This document shows positions 21,056 to 32,335 of a stretch of DNA of 64,000 nt, piece after piece. Every line of letters begins with the position of its first letter. Position 1 is the stretch's first letter. The notes under the pieces are model-generated. The model was not told the DNA's origin, ran no database searches, and saw only the letters and a list, made by a program, of their open reading frames with translations. Made by a program: the position numbers and the translations under genes. The stretch lies in contig OY726560.1 of the NCBI GenBank assembly GCA_963383645.1, forward strand, positions 32,918,503 to 32,982,502, written 5' to 3'. The stretch is from Muscardinus avellanarius. Taxonomy: Eukaryota > Chordata > Mammalia > Rodentia > Gliridae.

Positions 21056-23065
21056 ATTGTCTCTGCAGTCTGATTGCCTGGGTTTCATTTCAGCCAAATA
21101 TTTTATCGTGGGAAGTTCTAAACTAGTGTGCTAACTTTTTATTGAATAAAGAGTAATTAATGCATTTTTAAGAGAGAAGAAATGGGTTGTACTTTATTTG
21201 TTCTGAATGGTGTCAATACATTTCACCAAGAACAAGAAGCAGAAAACACTTTAGTTTTTTTTTTTTTCTTAAAAATTACAGAAAACAGGGAAATCTTCAG
21301 TTAGGGAGGTTAAGTGTTGGGATAATGGATATTCTCCACTTAGCATCTTTTCATCTTAGTTTGGTATGGACATTCCCTTGGTTTTCTCCTTAACAGAGTC
21401 ATATTAGCATATTTTCTATGGCGAATGAGCTACCAACCCTGTTGCATGTTTAAGTATGATTTAGTGAGGATAAGAGAGCTCGTTCTTAGGGAAAAGCCTA
21501 AGAGCACTATAATTTAAGTGCCTCATATCTACTAGGATTTTATAATTCACTCTTGGAATTATTCCCAAACATCATTATACTATCATTATAAACACATCAT
21601 TTAAGAAGATATACAATCTTTGCTATCAGGTTTTTTTGGCATCAGAAATTTCTATATTTATTTTAAAGAAAATATTCAATGTATTTCATCCATTTTTTTT
21701 CCTTCAAAAGAATGTTTTTGAGTCTTTGAGTATTTATTAATTTCTTTATGTTAGAAATACTACCCCTTTCTTTTCATAAGCCAAGATGAAACTAATAATC
21801 TAAACATCATGAAAATCAGACAAAATAGGCATTTGATATATATTTGTCAGAAGATATTACAGTTTATTTACCTTTTAAATATTGATGTCATAATCTATAA
21901 ATCACACAAATAAGAATAGTTTTCAATTGTTTTTGATAAGGAGAAATTTCAAATCACCAGAGCAAATCAACTGAATCCTTGTATCAGTAGTTGAATTTAG
22001 ATCTCAGAATATTGTTCATTTCTGTACTTTGGGTTCATGTTACAGACCATAAATCAAATTTTCTCTAATCCTGTAAGTGTCAAACAATTCTGTGAAAACA
22101 AGCCAAATATTTCCTTTTTTTACATAATGAGATGTGACTTCAGATAAACATTGAAGAACATAGATAGAAAAGAATGTTTCATTAAAGGAATACAGGAGAG
22201 GTGAACGTGTAATATTTTCATACAATTATTTATGCTCAGAAAAGAGACTACAGCCAAAGAGCAAGGCATAAAACTCTCTTAACAAATAATAACAAACATA
22301 TTTCTCACAAAAAGTTCCAAGGCATGCCCTTTTCCAACCATAATAAAATGTAGCATTAAAAATAGTACAGCAAAAACAAAGAATCATTTATAAACATAAA
22401 TGTGATTTTATTTAAATAAAAAACAATAGTGGAATTTCTCACTTTATGTATTTATTTCATACAAACACACACATATATACATATATGTATATTTGTATAT
22501 ATATGTACATATATACGTGTGTGTATATATATTATAGTTCTCAGACAATCTCATATGAAAAAATATCATTGATATGTACATGATAATATAACTGAATATC
22601 TAAATCAATTTTATTTTTAAAATTAAAATTATATTTTAAATGCTATAGCCATGCTCATGTATCTGAATTAAAACCTAGGGTTAACCATTATGTTAAATTA
22701 AATCCCAAGCTAAGCAGATAATCTGCATGTTGATTTGAAAATCCAAAAATCTGCACACACATGCCTAATTGTGCTTTCAGATTTGATATTTTTCTAAAGT
22801 TGGATTAGCATATTTTGGAAGAAAGATACTAACTTCGAGCCATTATCAAAATTCTATTACATGCTTCGCTGTGTGAAACTGAGATATTAAAAATATTTAT
22901 GCTTTTGATTTTATCTCATTAAAATAATGCAACATTAAGAAAAATAACAAATAAACAAAAAAAAAGCATCCAGACTATTTTTTCCTCTAGTCTAAGGATA
23001 GAAAAGAAGCAGGCTAGTGATGGAATATACAACACTAGATTTTCCAACCAAAGTCCAAAGTTTTA
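21056..23065. other. SINE-free AT-rich DNA
   Basis: About 2 kb of unique AT-rich sequence with no gene. It holds a palindromic alternating tract at 22464-22532. The block at 22690-22950 is non-repetitive and could be a conserved non-coding element. Confidence 0.45.
22464..22532. repeat. Palindromic (CA)(TA)(TG) tract
   Basis: Runs ACACACACATATATACATAT into GTATATATATGTACATATAT and ends CGTGTGTGTATATAT. The left arm is roughly the reverse complement of the right arm, so a cruciform is possible. Confidence 0.9.
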
Positions 23066-23156
23066 TTTACTTATGTGTTTATTTTAGTGGTACTGGGGAT
23101 TGAAACAGGGGCATTCTACCTCAAAGCTGCACCCCATCTCTTTCTTTGATTGAGTG

Positions 23157-23189
<33 letters not shown>

Positions 23190-23311
23190 ACAGGGTCTCC
23201 CTAAGTTGCTGAGAGTCTTGCTGAGTTTCTGAGGCTGGCTTCGAACTTGTGATTTCCCTGTCTCAGCCTTTCAAGTACTGGACTCACAGATGTGGGCCAC
23301 CATGCCTGGCC
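23066..23311 (-). mobile_element. B1-dID SINE with internal (TTGA)n
   Basis: Minus-strand copy: GGTACTGGGGATTGAAACAG, CTGCACCCCATCTC, (TTGA)n at 23148-23190, GAAACAGGGTCTCCCTAAGT, and head GTGGGCCACCATGCCTGGCC. The tetranucleotide grew within the central linker instead of the tail, which is unusual. Confidence 0.88.
23148..23190. repeat. (TTGA)n microsatellite
   Basis: About 43 bp of TTGA/GATT units in the A-rich linker between the two SINE halves. Confidence 0.95.
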
Positions 23312-23488
23312 CTAATCAAAGTTCTTTGAGGAGGTAAGCATTCAATGGGACTACAGAAAACAATGCCCCTCTTGTATACAGAGCTGCACAAGGTTTTTGA
23401 CAAGATTTGCCTACCAAAGACTGATGAAAACAAGACAAAATTAAGTTGTACTGGATTTATGGAAGTGTTTGCTTTAAATATAAAACAG

Positions 23489-23711
23489 GGCCGGGCGTGG
23501 TGGCATAAGCTTGTAACCCCTGCACTTGGGAGGCGAAGACAGGAGGATCACGCAGGTTCGAAGCCAGCCTCGCTGGCTTAAGAGACCCTGTTTCCAAAGT
23601 TTAAAAAAATATATAAAAATAGGTCTGGGAGTGTAGCCCGGAGGTAGAAGGGTTTCCAGGAACCCCAGTACCACCAATAAACAAACAAACAAACAAACAA
23701 ACAAACAAACA
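23489..23711 (+). mobile_element. Young B1-dID SINE (subfamily B) with (CAAA)n tail
   Basis: Head GCCGGGCGTGGTGGCATAAG, middle CCTCGCTGGCTTAAGAGACC, ID half GGTCTGGGAGTGTAGCCCGG and AAGGGTTTCCAGGAACCCCA, then an (ACAA)n tail. High CpG content in the head suggests a recent insertion. Confidence 0.93.
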
Positions 23712-24186
23712 GGTAAAAGACATGAATAAGTGTTAAAATAATGGGAAATGCTTGTTCATAAACATGTACCTCCAATGTTATTTATGAGTATGATAAGGGC
23801 AAGAGGAATCAAGCAGAAAGAATTTTACTAAACTATCAACCAATCAACTAAGCAAGCAAACAAAAACACCTTAAATACCTGCTAAAGAAAGCATCAGAAA
23901 AATATACTTTAATTAAGATCTGTAGTCTAAATATTTATATCTTAAAAATTGGCATGATGGAATTCTCTCCTCACTAATTTCGCACCTGGTCACCAGCTAG
24001 TCTTTCTCTGTCTCCGGGGTGAGTCAGAAGCACTTAGGACATTTTACTTTATTTCATTTTTGCTTCTGTTTCCTACTAGAGAATGAATTCTGAGTTCTTG
24101 GAAGAGAGGGATTATGGATGAATTACTTGATATCTGGAACACCTTGAGCAATGCTCACAACAGAATAGCACACCCATGTGCCATAC
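23712..24186. other. Unique DNA, no gene recognised
   Basis: No confident repeat. A faint L2-like 3' signal (TAGAGAATGAATTCTGAGTT) lies near 24.08 kb. No coding evidence. Confidence 0.45.
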
Positions 24187-24189
24187 TTT

Positions 24190-24389
24190 TTTTTTTTTTT
24201 TTTTTGGTGGTACTGGGGTTCCTGGAAGTCCTTCTACCTCCAAGCTACACTCCCAGACCTATTTTTAAAATATATTTTTATTTGGAAACAGAGTCTCTTA
24301 AGCCAGTGCGGCTGGCTTCGAACCTGCATGATCCTCCTGTCTCTACCTCCCAAGCGCGGGGATTCCAAGTGTGCGCCACCACGCCCGGC
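24190..24389 (-). mobile_element. Young B1-dID SINE (subfamily B)
   Basis: Full minus-strand copy with T tail, CTACACTCCCAGACCTA signature and head ending GTGCGCCACCACGCCCGGC. Perfect target-site duplication GTGCCATACTTTTTTT at 24178-24193 and 24390-24405 (T's shared with the tail). Confidence 0.95.
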
Positions 24390-24551
24390 GTGCCATACTT
24401 TTTTTGAATGATTAAAAGAGAGCAAAACCATCCCATAGATTGCTTCACACTGCGCCATGGAGTGAGCAATATTTGTTCATGATGATAAGGTGATTTTCAG
24501 ACAGGTCAGTTTATGAGAAGAACTGGTTATTTCTAATTTATTAAAAGAAGT

Positions 24552-24731
24552 CAGGGGCATCCTACCTCTGAGCTACACCCCCAGTCCTATTTTTTATTCT
24601 TTATTTTGAAACAGGGTCTCACTGAGTTGCAAAGCGCCTCACTAAGTAGCTGAGGCTGTTCATGAACCACGATCCTCCTGTCTAAGCCTCCCAAATGCTG
24701 GGATTACAAGAGTGCACCACCACGGCTGGAT
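24552..24731 (-). mobile_element. B1-dID SINE (subfamily A), 3' end lost
   Basis: The ID half begins abruptly at CAGGGGCATCCTACCTCTGA without a T tail. The rest is intact to head AGTGCACCACCACGGC. Confidence 0.85.
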
Positions 24732-24744
24732 CCTTAAGAAAAGG

Positions 24745-24835
24745 ATTTTATTTTATTTATTTATTTATTTATTTATTATTATTATTTTTTTTTTTTGGTG
24801 GTACTGGGGTTCCTGGAAGCCCTTCTACCTCCGGG
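24745..24835 (-). mobile_element. 3' stub of a subfamily-B SINE
   Basis: A (TTTA)n/(TTA)n/T tail is followed by only the last 40 bp of the SINE (GGTACTGGGGTTCCTGGAAG to CTACCTCCGGG). It then stops and joins unrelated sequence, a strong 5' truncation. Confidence 0.85.
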
Positions 24836-25659
24836 TAGGTGGACAGCAAGTGTGGAGATAGAAGAGAGAAGCTTGGGGCCTTATCTCTCAAGAGAAGCCC
24901 ATGGCCTTCTCCCTCTCCAAGGTCCACTGCAAAGTGGAGAGGAGGGAAAAACCAACAACAACAAAACTCGCAAGATGTCAAAAGAGGGATGTCATCAAAT
25001 CTGTGGGCCCTCAGGTTCGATTTTTCTCAGCTAGTCACAATTCAACATGAGCTGTAACTTAAAAATAAGCCTGAAATAGAGAAAGTAAATAAGTACCACT
25101 GAAGAAACAAAAAAGGGTTGCCTTTGTCTATTTTTAAATCGTTGCTTACTCTCAACTCTTTGAGGGCTAAAATTTTGTTGAACTTATTTGGCTTTTTATC
25201 CTAGATGGTGGCATCATGGTCAGCGCATAAAAGGTATCATTATGTACCTACTACAGTATTGAACAAATACATTTTAAAAATACTTAGAATGGAGAAAGTA
25301 TATACTATAACCTATTATAATATGTGAATAAGTTGAAGTACTTGCTACTGAAATTCCTTGAGGAATGAGGGAACCATCAGGGAATAACAACAACAACAAA
25401 AAGGAATTCATGGATAAATTTAGGGTCTTTACAAACATTAATTTGCAAGGTCATTACTTAGAACTCGGAATTTTCCATGGACACATTATACACAGTGACT
25501 ACAGGCACCTCAAATTCTAGTTTACCAAAAATATAAGAAACACAGCCATTATTAATCATGATTAGCAACATTTCTTTAAATCAATATAAGTTAAATTTTA
25601 ATTGAATGGCCTTGGCCATAATCTAAATTTCTCCTAAAGGGGCATTTTGAGGAGTTCAA
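24836..25659. other. Unclassified DNA next to a truncated SINE
   Basis: The piece at 24836-25060 is less AT-rich than its surroundings (CATGGCCTTCTCCCTCTCCA, CCACTGCAAAGTGGAGAGGA) and I do not recognise it. It could be a co-retrotransposed RNA joined to the SINE stub. The remainder is unique AT-rich DNA. Confidence 0.4.
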
Positions 25660-25930
25660 CTACATAGGTATAAACACGCATGAAAAAATATTTGGCATCA
25701 CTAGCCACTAGGGAAATGCAATTTGAAACTACGGTGTGATATCAAAAGACCTATCAGCACTTCTGAAATTTGAAAGAAAAAAGTGATAATACCAAATACA
25801 GATGAAGATGTGGAGAAATAGATATTCATATATTGCTTGTGGGAATATAAAATAATACAGTTCTTCTGGAAAAGAATGTGGCCATTTCTTATATAGATAC
25901 AATTAACTTCTGTCACTGATTATGGGATGA
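25660..25930 (+). mobile_element. L1M-type 3' fragment (ORF2 end)
   Basis: ATCACTAGCCACTAGGGAAA, TGCAATTTGAAACTACGGTG and a GATGTGGAGAAATAGATATT ... TTGCTTGTGGGAATATAAAA series match the terminal part of L1 ORF2 and start of 3' UTR in old mammalian L1. No open frame remains. Confidence 0.8.
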
Positions 25931-26344
25931 AAGGAAGAAATAAAAAAGAAACTCAGTTGAATCATATAAAATCATCAAAATACAACATAGTAAAAAGTTA
26001 CTTACTGTAGTAATGTAGCATAAAATTTGTACAATTAATTTGTATCTTAATTCAAGAAATCATCAACAATTTACTCTACCAATAAAATCCTTCGGAAGAA
26101 TAAGTAATAGAAACCCTAAATAATGTTGAAACCCAAAGCTACTCTTCCAACTCATCCACTTGAGAGAATACAGTATGTGGAAGTTGTATTGGGACTTTTC
26201 ATCAGGACCATTTGTCTGCAATAATTTTGGAAATAGGCAGTTTTTTAAGAAAAGTAGTAACTATTTGATAGAGTTAGGTCCTAACCAGACGGAATTAGTA
26301 CCTCACATAGTTTATGACATGAGAAAAATGTTTCATGAGTTGTG

Positions 26345-26544
26345 CTTTTTTTGTATTGTGGATTGAACTCAGGGACATTCTACTTCTGAGCTACACTACA
26401 TGCCCAGCCCGTTTTATTTTGAAACAGCGTCTCACTAAGTTGCTGAAGTTCTTTTTAAGTCACTGTGGCTAACTTTGAACGTGTGATCCTCCTGTCTTAG
26501 CCTCTCAAATATACATACTATAACTGTGCACCATCACACCTGAC
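26345..26544 (-). mobile_element. Old B1-dID SINE
   Basis: Diverged minus-strand copy: GTGGATTGAACTCAGGGACA, GAAACAGCGTCTCACTAAGT, head ACTGTGCACCATCACACC. Confidence 0.85.
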
Positions 26545-28648
26545 TAAATGTGTTATATTCCTTTGCTCACTAACACTTGGGAGGTGCTGACAAGATAAAA
26601 TAATTTGGAGTCAGGTCAATTGCTATATGTTTACTTTATGGTGAGAAAGAGTGTTTTGGATGAAAAAGAAAGAATAATACTTAAATATAGCAGAGTGGGT
26701 TAGAGAAGTAAGCTTGATGATTTACCATTTGCATTTTCCCATATACCACTGAGCTTGACATATTCAAACAGTATGATTCTGAGAATTCTGAAGTATGATT
26801 ACCAACTTGATCTTGCAGTACAAAATGTACTAGTGGTGCATATTGACCAATATAACATGCTAAGTGAAGTTTCTCTCAGGTAGAGAAATCTATCTACATA
26901 CCAACACTTGCATTTTAACTGGCTTCTTTAGAAAGTCAATGCAGTTAATCAGCTCAGTGGGTGTCTAGGCTGAGAGCTGAGAGAAAGGAGAATTCCCAGG
27001 CTAAGAAAAAATGGTGCTAGGGAATACTTGGGTCAGACAAAACTTCGGATAGGTCATGCTATCTTCAGAAGAAAAGCTATCAAACAATTACTTTTTATAG
27101 AATATAATATTTAATCAACAGGTTTGTAACTACCAGCTTTTTTCTATGTTTACATACATGTTCTGAGTCCCTATCTCTATTCTTACACATGCTCTCAATC
27201 GTGATGCAAAACCTTAGTACAAAAATCAAGCTTCACTCTCAAGCATTTCAGCACCATAAATGGTTTGTATAGCCCTGTGGGTCATCAACTCTCTTAATTT
27301 ACTGAAAGCCTGAGTGCATTTAATAATTGCTGGACACTCTAAGCCAAGGCTAGTCATCGTTGGTTATTTACTTCTCTTTCCTCTACAGCTAGGGAGAAAG
27401 CCAGATTCCCATAGCTGTGCCGACCTCCCCCTCCCAAGTGGAGACACAGGGAGAGTGTCTGCCAAAGCCGATCTTGTGCAGCCCTCCCTCTTGGAGCTGC
27501 CAGTTTTCTTAAGTACAGCATCAGAACTAATACATCTTCCTTGAACTTTCAATTTCTGATGCGCCTTGACATTTGGAGCCGCCTAGGAGCCAGTGGGATA
27601 AAGACACAGTAGATTCTGCTTCTTTAATGATTTATGTTTTATTTTCTGTCCCTTTTGCAGTTCAGAGCAGCCTGTTGGCATCAGTTCATCTGAGACACAG
27701 AAAAGAGAAGCCTAGGGTGGTCTTCTAGTGGCCTGGAGGAAGGGCAGGAACACATACTCTGAGAGCATCCTGCATTTAAAGCCTTTCTCCACTTACTAAG
27801 GAAAGGAAGAATATCAATCTATTTCCAAGTTTTTAAGTGGCAGTATGAGGAACTGCATGACATTTCAAGTGACCAACAGAAAGGAAATGCCTAAGGTATA
27901 AGAACCCTGGAGGAACACACTTATGTGTTTCGGATCTCATTCCAAGCAGAAGCTATCTTCTTCCCAGTTAGTTTTTGTTTAGTTCTTGAATTGAATCTGA
28001 ATTGTTAGTTCATGCAACAAGGATCGAGGACGAGGCAGCACAGAGACTTAATAGAGTTGCGGCCTTGTCTGCATCTTGCCAAATATCTTAGTAGATCTTA
28101 AGGGGAAGGGCAAAGAACACATGAATAATAGTAGAAACTTTGCTTTTGAAAACTCTCAAGTACCTTTGCTGGACAGATTGCTAAGAAGCAAATGCCCCAG
28201 TAAACTAATCAGTTGCCTAGATGAGGACGAACTTGCAGATACTCCCTCTGCGTGTTAAAAATACACTTCATGATCCAGGAACAAGGTTTATCTTTCTGTT
28301 TTGTAAAAGAAGCTGCTATCATTTTGTTAACACCACACTGGATTTCTTGGGCCACCCAGAAGTAAGACCTACCAATCTCTCCTTGTCTGTGGAGAACTCT
28401 CCTGAGATAAGAACAGACTTGTCCTAGCAATTATCTTTCTGAGAACTGACAACAAAAATACTTATCACATTAAGGTGCTCTGGCAGCTGTTGTTTCTCAA
28501 TAACAAATACATACTAAACTTTAAATATTTAAATAAGATAAATATTTTAGTAATATTTAAATAATATTACGTGGCATTTCAGTAATTATTTTTAGCAATA
28601 TTGAGTAACATTTGGTACTAAGTAATTGTGAAATATATATTTATATTC
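26545..28648. other. SINE-free block with splice-acceptor-like sites
   Basis: No repeat is recognised for 2.1 kb. Two long polypyrimidine-AG motifs occur, TTCTCTTTCCTCTACAG ending 27388 and TTCTGTCCCTTTTGCAG ending 27660. The sequence after the first is GC-richer than its surroundings and open for 156 bases to 27544. Without transcript data this is only a candidate untranslated or non-coding RNA exon cluster. Confidence 0.35.
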
Positions 28649-28865
28649 TTTTTTTTTTTTTTTTGGCGGGTTTGGGGATGGAACACAGGGGCATTTGACC
28701 TTCGAGCTACACTCCCTGCCCCAATTTTTTATTCTTTATTTTGAGACAGGGTCTCACTGAGTTGCAGAGGGCCTCACTAAGTAGCTGAGGCTGTCTGCGA
28801 ACCGCGATCCTCTGGTCTCAGCCTCCCAAATGCTGGGATTACAAGCGTGCGCCACCACGCCCGGC
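28649..28865 (-). mobile_element. B1-dID SINE (subfamily C)
   Basis: Full minus-strand copy: T tail, CTACACTCCCTGCCCC variant, GAAACAGGG-like GAGACAGGGTCTCACTGAG, CGCGATCCTCTGGTCTCAGC, head GCGTGCGCCACCACGCCCGG. Target-site duplication ATATATTTATATTCT near 28634 and TTATATTTATATTCT at 28866-28880. Confidence 0.94.
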
Positions 28866-29109
28866 TTATATTTATATTCTGATGTTGGAAATATCCTTGA
28901 AAAAATTATAGCCCGATTTCATGTTTGTTATTTAACTCCATTCCTATAGGTAGTATAGAAAAAAGTTATCTCAAAGGTATACCCATATTTCTCCACTTTT
29001 GACCTCTACCCCTCTGACACATTTCAACCCAAGCAAAGGCAAATTTTTGCATTTGGGTATAACCAATTGCAATGCTAGTCTTGCAAGTATGTAGTTAGAG
29101 CTAGAGCCA

Positions 29110-29560
29110 TCTTCGGCACAAGTTTCGAAGCCAGGCTATTTGATTTGAACCCTACTTTAGGCACTGAACTTTTGGATATAGATTCCTGAGCCGATTATAT
29201 AACTTTTGTTCCTTGAAAATGGAGATAATAATAATAATAATGCTGGGCGTGGTGGCACAGGCTTGTAATCCCAGCGCTTGGGAGGTGGAGACAGGAGGAT
29301 CACGCTGGTTCGAAGCCAGCCTTGCTGTCTTAAGAGACCTGGTTTCCAAATTAAAATATAAAATAGGTCTGGGATTGTAGCTCAGAGGTAGAAGGGTTTG
29401 CAGGAACCCCAGTACCACCAAAAAAAAAAAAAAAAGAAAGAAAGAAAGAAATAAAGAAAGAAAGAAAATGGAGATAATAACAGTACCCACTCCACGGGTA
29501 AAGGAGGAAATTAGTTAATTCACAGAGAACACTTAGAACATACTGAAAACCGGCACATGG
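29110..29560 (+). mobile_element. MIR SINE split by a younger SINE
   Basis: 5' piece: AGCCAGGCTATTTGATTTGA and ATATAACTTTTGTTCC. 3' piece after 29464: GATAATAACAGTACCCACTC and CACTTAGAACATACTGAAAA. Together they follow the MIR consensus and are separated exactly by the SINE at 29232-29463. Confidence 0.7.
29232..29463 (+). mobile_element. Young B1-dID SINE (subfamily B) in MIR
   Basis: Head TGCTGGGCGTGGTGGCACAG, middle CTTGCTGTCTTAAGAGACCT, ID half GGTCTGGGATTGTAGCTCAG, then A-tail with AAAG repeats. Perfect 17-bp target-site duplication GAAAATGGAGATAATAA at 29215-29231 and 29464-29480. Confidence 0.96.
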
Positions 29561-31717
29561 CAGACACTATAGAGACCTTCATATTAGCTTGATGTGCACC
29601 ATTTTACAGTTGAGAAAAGTTAAAGTGAAGTTAGTCTTGGCATTGGTTTATTTCACCCCTTTCACCTTGTAGATGATTTATGGCCTGTAAGTTTTCCTCT
29701 AGCTATCCGAGTACCAATTCTTAACAATGTTCCCTTGAAAAATGCATACGCCAAGATCCCTGAAATATCATATTTTCATACAGCTTTATCTCAGTCTTGT
29801 AACCGTATGCAGCTTAGCTATTTCATAAAATCTAAATACACCCTGAAAACTCATTACTCGGGGTTGACTAATTGAGTATTTCATGTTTGTTTGATAATTA
29901 TACACAGGAACATTATGTAAAATAGTCTTATTTCTCTCCCTTTTGGTGTAATATGTGTCTCACTGTCCCTTTTAGAGGACTCTAATCCTGTTAAGATGGT
30001 CTGGAAAGAGTCCATGTTTCTTTGCAAATGTTTAGTCTCAGAAAGTACAATATTCATAATATTAGAAATATTATCATTGGTGAAGTAGAACATTGATTTT
30101 GGTTCTTATTTTGTGATTTACTCTGAATTCTTACCAGTTGTTTTCCTCATTAAGTATGCAGGCACAAAACCTAGAAAGATAATGCTTTTATTTTTTTTTT
30201 TCCTCCTGCATCTCTTACCCACACCACTGGGCTGTTGATTAAACTTTTCAAGTGTGGGTTTTGTAAGGAAAGAAAAGTGCTTGTTCTAATTGTTGGAATG
30301 AGCAGTCGGCACTTTTAATCTGAGAGCGCAGTTCCAAGAATCATGCATAAGCTCCCAAGAACCCTGGCTACACTGTCAGACACCTATCTTTAAATTGCCT
30401 CCTGCCAAATGATGACTGTGGCCCTGTCACCCTGGCCAGCCCCATAAGTCTCATTCACACTCCTTCTAATTGGCAGGCTCCTGCTCTGGGCACCTCCACA
30501 GACCTTGTAACATTTTTTAGGCAGATAACTTGACACTGTGAATTTGGCCAGAAGCCTGCTACTGTGGGATTTCTTTACATCTGCCTTCAATGATCTTGTC
30601 AGTTCATACCCTTAAATTTCTAGGCTAAATATTTCACAAATTATGTTCCAGGGCAGAAAGATGTGCTTGTTCCAGTGGCCAGCCAGCCCCTTCACCTGTC
30701 AAAGAAGGAAGATATGGTTACTGGAGAGAAAAATGTGTAAAGGTGTTTTCCATGGACAGAAAGGAGAGGGAGACTATCTCCATATCAGCTTTTGAGGACT
30801 TGAGGAAGCCTGGAGTGTGTGGCGTTTGGTTTCCGACACGAATGTGGCAGCAGGCTCCGGGGAAGCGTGATAACAGCTTTTGTGACCTTTGGGTCTGGAA
30901 ACAGTTTCACTGATTGAAGTCAAATAAGTTCAGCTAAATTTGAATGTGTTGTAAATATTTATCTGGCAGCCTGACATACAGTTGTTCCTAAAATTACGGG
31001 GTTGAGTCTTATCTTTCCTAGCATATAATTTTTGAAGGGCTTTTCTGGATGGTGTTTAAGATGATAAATATAACTGAGATATTGTTTTATGCTACGGTTT
31101 CTCAGGCTTCAGGCCCATTTAAAAGAATAGAGGCTGTTCTCTGGCAATGTTGTTTTCCTAAATAGACTGGAGACGGCAATGAAAATCTGCTTAGAGACTG
31201 AGCCTCGGTATAACATAAACAGTCTGCCCTAGCCAGAACAATATATTTCCCTTCACATTTCCAGAGACACTGGTATAGAAGCGCTTAAATACAACGGGTA
31301 TTTTATGTGAGAAAATTGTTGGTGTGCAACATTCCTTTCCAGTGAATTATTGAGTTGGGTAGCGGCAGAGTAGGCAGGAGACAAGCCAGTCTTCAGTGAG
31401 ATCATCCTTGGATGCTGTGAAGGCTGCTCTGAGCCTGCCTGCCTCTCAGATGCTGCTGCATAGAGGACAGGGTAGCAAGAACAGACCAGAGCAAATACCT
31501 TGGTAGGCCCCCATCACATGCACACCTGTCTTCAGCAGAGGACAGCTGCTCTTCAGGAGAGTCAGCAGCAGGCTGGAATGAAAGGTGAAAGAAAGACAAG
31601 AATGAAAATGTCCAGGGTTAAATATGAGGCAAGGGCTTGTGTGCTGCAGCTGCTATTGATGACTTGGGCCTTGTACCCAGGGTTATGGGTGCTCTGATTA
31701 TAATAAGCTATTTCGTG
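29561..31717. other. Longest SINE-free unique region, part 1
   Basis: No repeat is recognised apart from a possible MIR scrap near 29.6 kb. Composition at 30.2-31.7 kb is closer to balanced than the AT-rich surroundings. It contains a TGACCTTTG nuclear-receptor half-site (30883-30891). No gene is supported, but the SINE exclusion makes it a reasonable place to look for conserved regulatory DNA. Confidence 0.4.
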
Positions 31718-32330
31718 GCTGTAGTCTTCCCTTCTCTGTGGGGATACCTTCAAAGACACCCAGTGGATGCTTCAAAGTGCAGATGGTATCAGTGCTGTCA
31801 ATATTATGGTTTTTCCTATCTATACATACCAATAAAATTTTTTAAATCTACAAAATAAGTACAGTCAAAATGGCAAGTGAGGTGAGGAATGTGGAATGAC
31901 TAGAACTGTCACAGCAGAAATGTGAAATGTTACGGTCTCTTTGGAGAAGAGTATGTCAGGGTTCTCTAAGCTTAAAAATTCATTTGCCATTTGACCCAGT
32001 AGTCCTATTCCTAGGTATTACAGTGAGAAATTATGGGGAGAAAGAAGGGAAAGGGTAGGTCATAGGGAGTAAAAGTTACCAAGTTATGTGTTGTGCATGT
32101 ATGAATACGTAACAACGATTCCCACTATTGTGTATAATTATAATACACAATAAAAAACCTAAAAGATAAGTAAAATACTGTTAAAAATAAATAAAGTGAC
32201 AAATTAAAAAAAGAAGACAGAATAATCATAACAATGTACTGTAATAAAAGTTATTTAAAACTTGCTTATTTCAGGAATTTTCCATTATATAATTTAGGAC
32301 AATGGGTGAGGATAACTGAGATCGGATAAA
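31718..32330 (+). mobile_element. Tigger/MER2-type DNA transposon, split by L1
   Basis: 5' part: TTCCCTTCTCTGTGGGGATA, CAGTGGATGCTTCAAAGTGC, TTTTTCCTATCTATACATAC. 3' part: CATAACAATGTACTGTAATAAAAG, GGAATTTTCCATTATATAAT and GGTGAGGATAACTGAGATCGG. These follow a non-autonomous Tigger consensus (TcMar class). Between them lies an L1 fragment. Confidence 0.7.
31866..32165 (+). mobile_element. L1 3' fragment inserted in Tigger element
   Basis: AGTGAGGTGAGGAATGTGG, CATTTGACCCAGTAGTCCTA and TTCCTAGGTATTACAGTGAG are L1 ORF2-end/3'-UTR landmarks. The end is AATACACAATAAAAAACC. Possible target-site duplication AAATAAGTACAGTC near 31853 and AGATAAGTAAAATAC near 32163. Confidence 0.65.
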
Positions 32331-32335
32331 CCAAA

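Noticed and set aside
23490..23560. 7SL-like and tRNA-like internal promoter words (A/B box) in many places
   Set aside because: They belong to B1-dID SINEs, which derive from 7SL RNA and a tRNA-like ID sequence. No standalone tRNA or 7SL gene is present.
24114..24469. Four overlapping frames of 63-97 codons on both strands
   Set aside because: All lie in one subfamily-B SINE. Near-identical peptides recur at 39.2, 44.1, 47.4 and 60.4 kb wherever the same SINE occurs.
30883..30896. TGACCTTTGGGTCT as a nuclear-receptor direct-repeat site
   Set aside because: Only the first half-site matches. The second half departs from the DR1 consensus, and single half-sites are common by chance.
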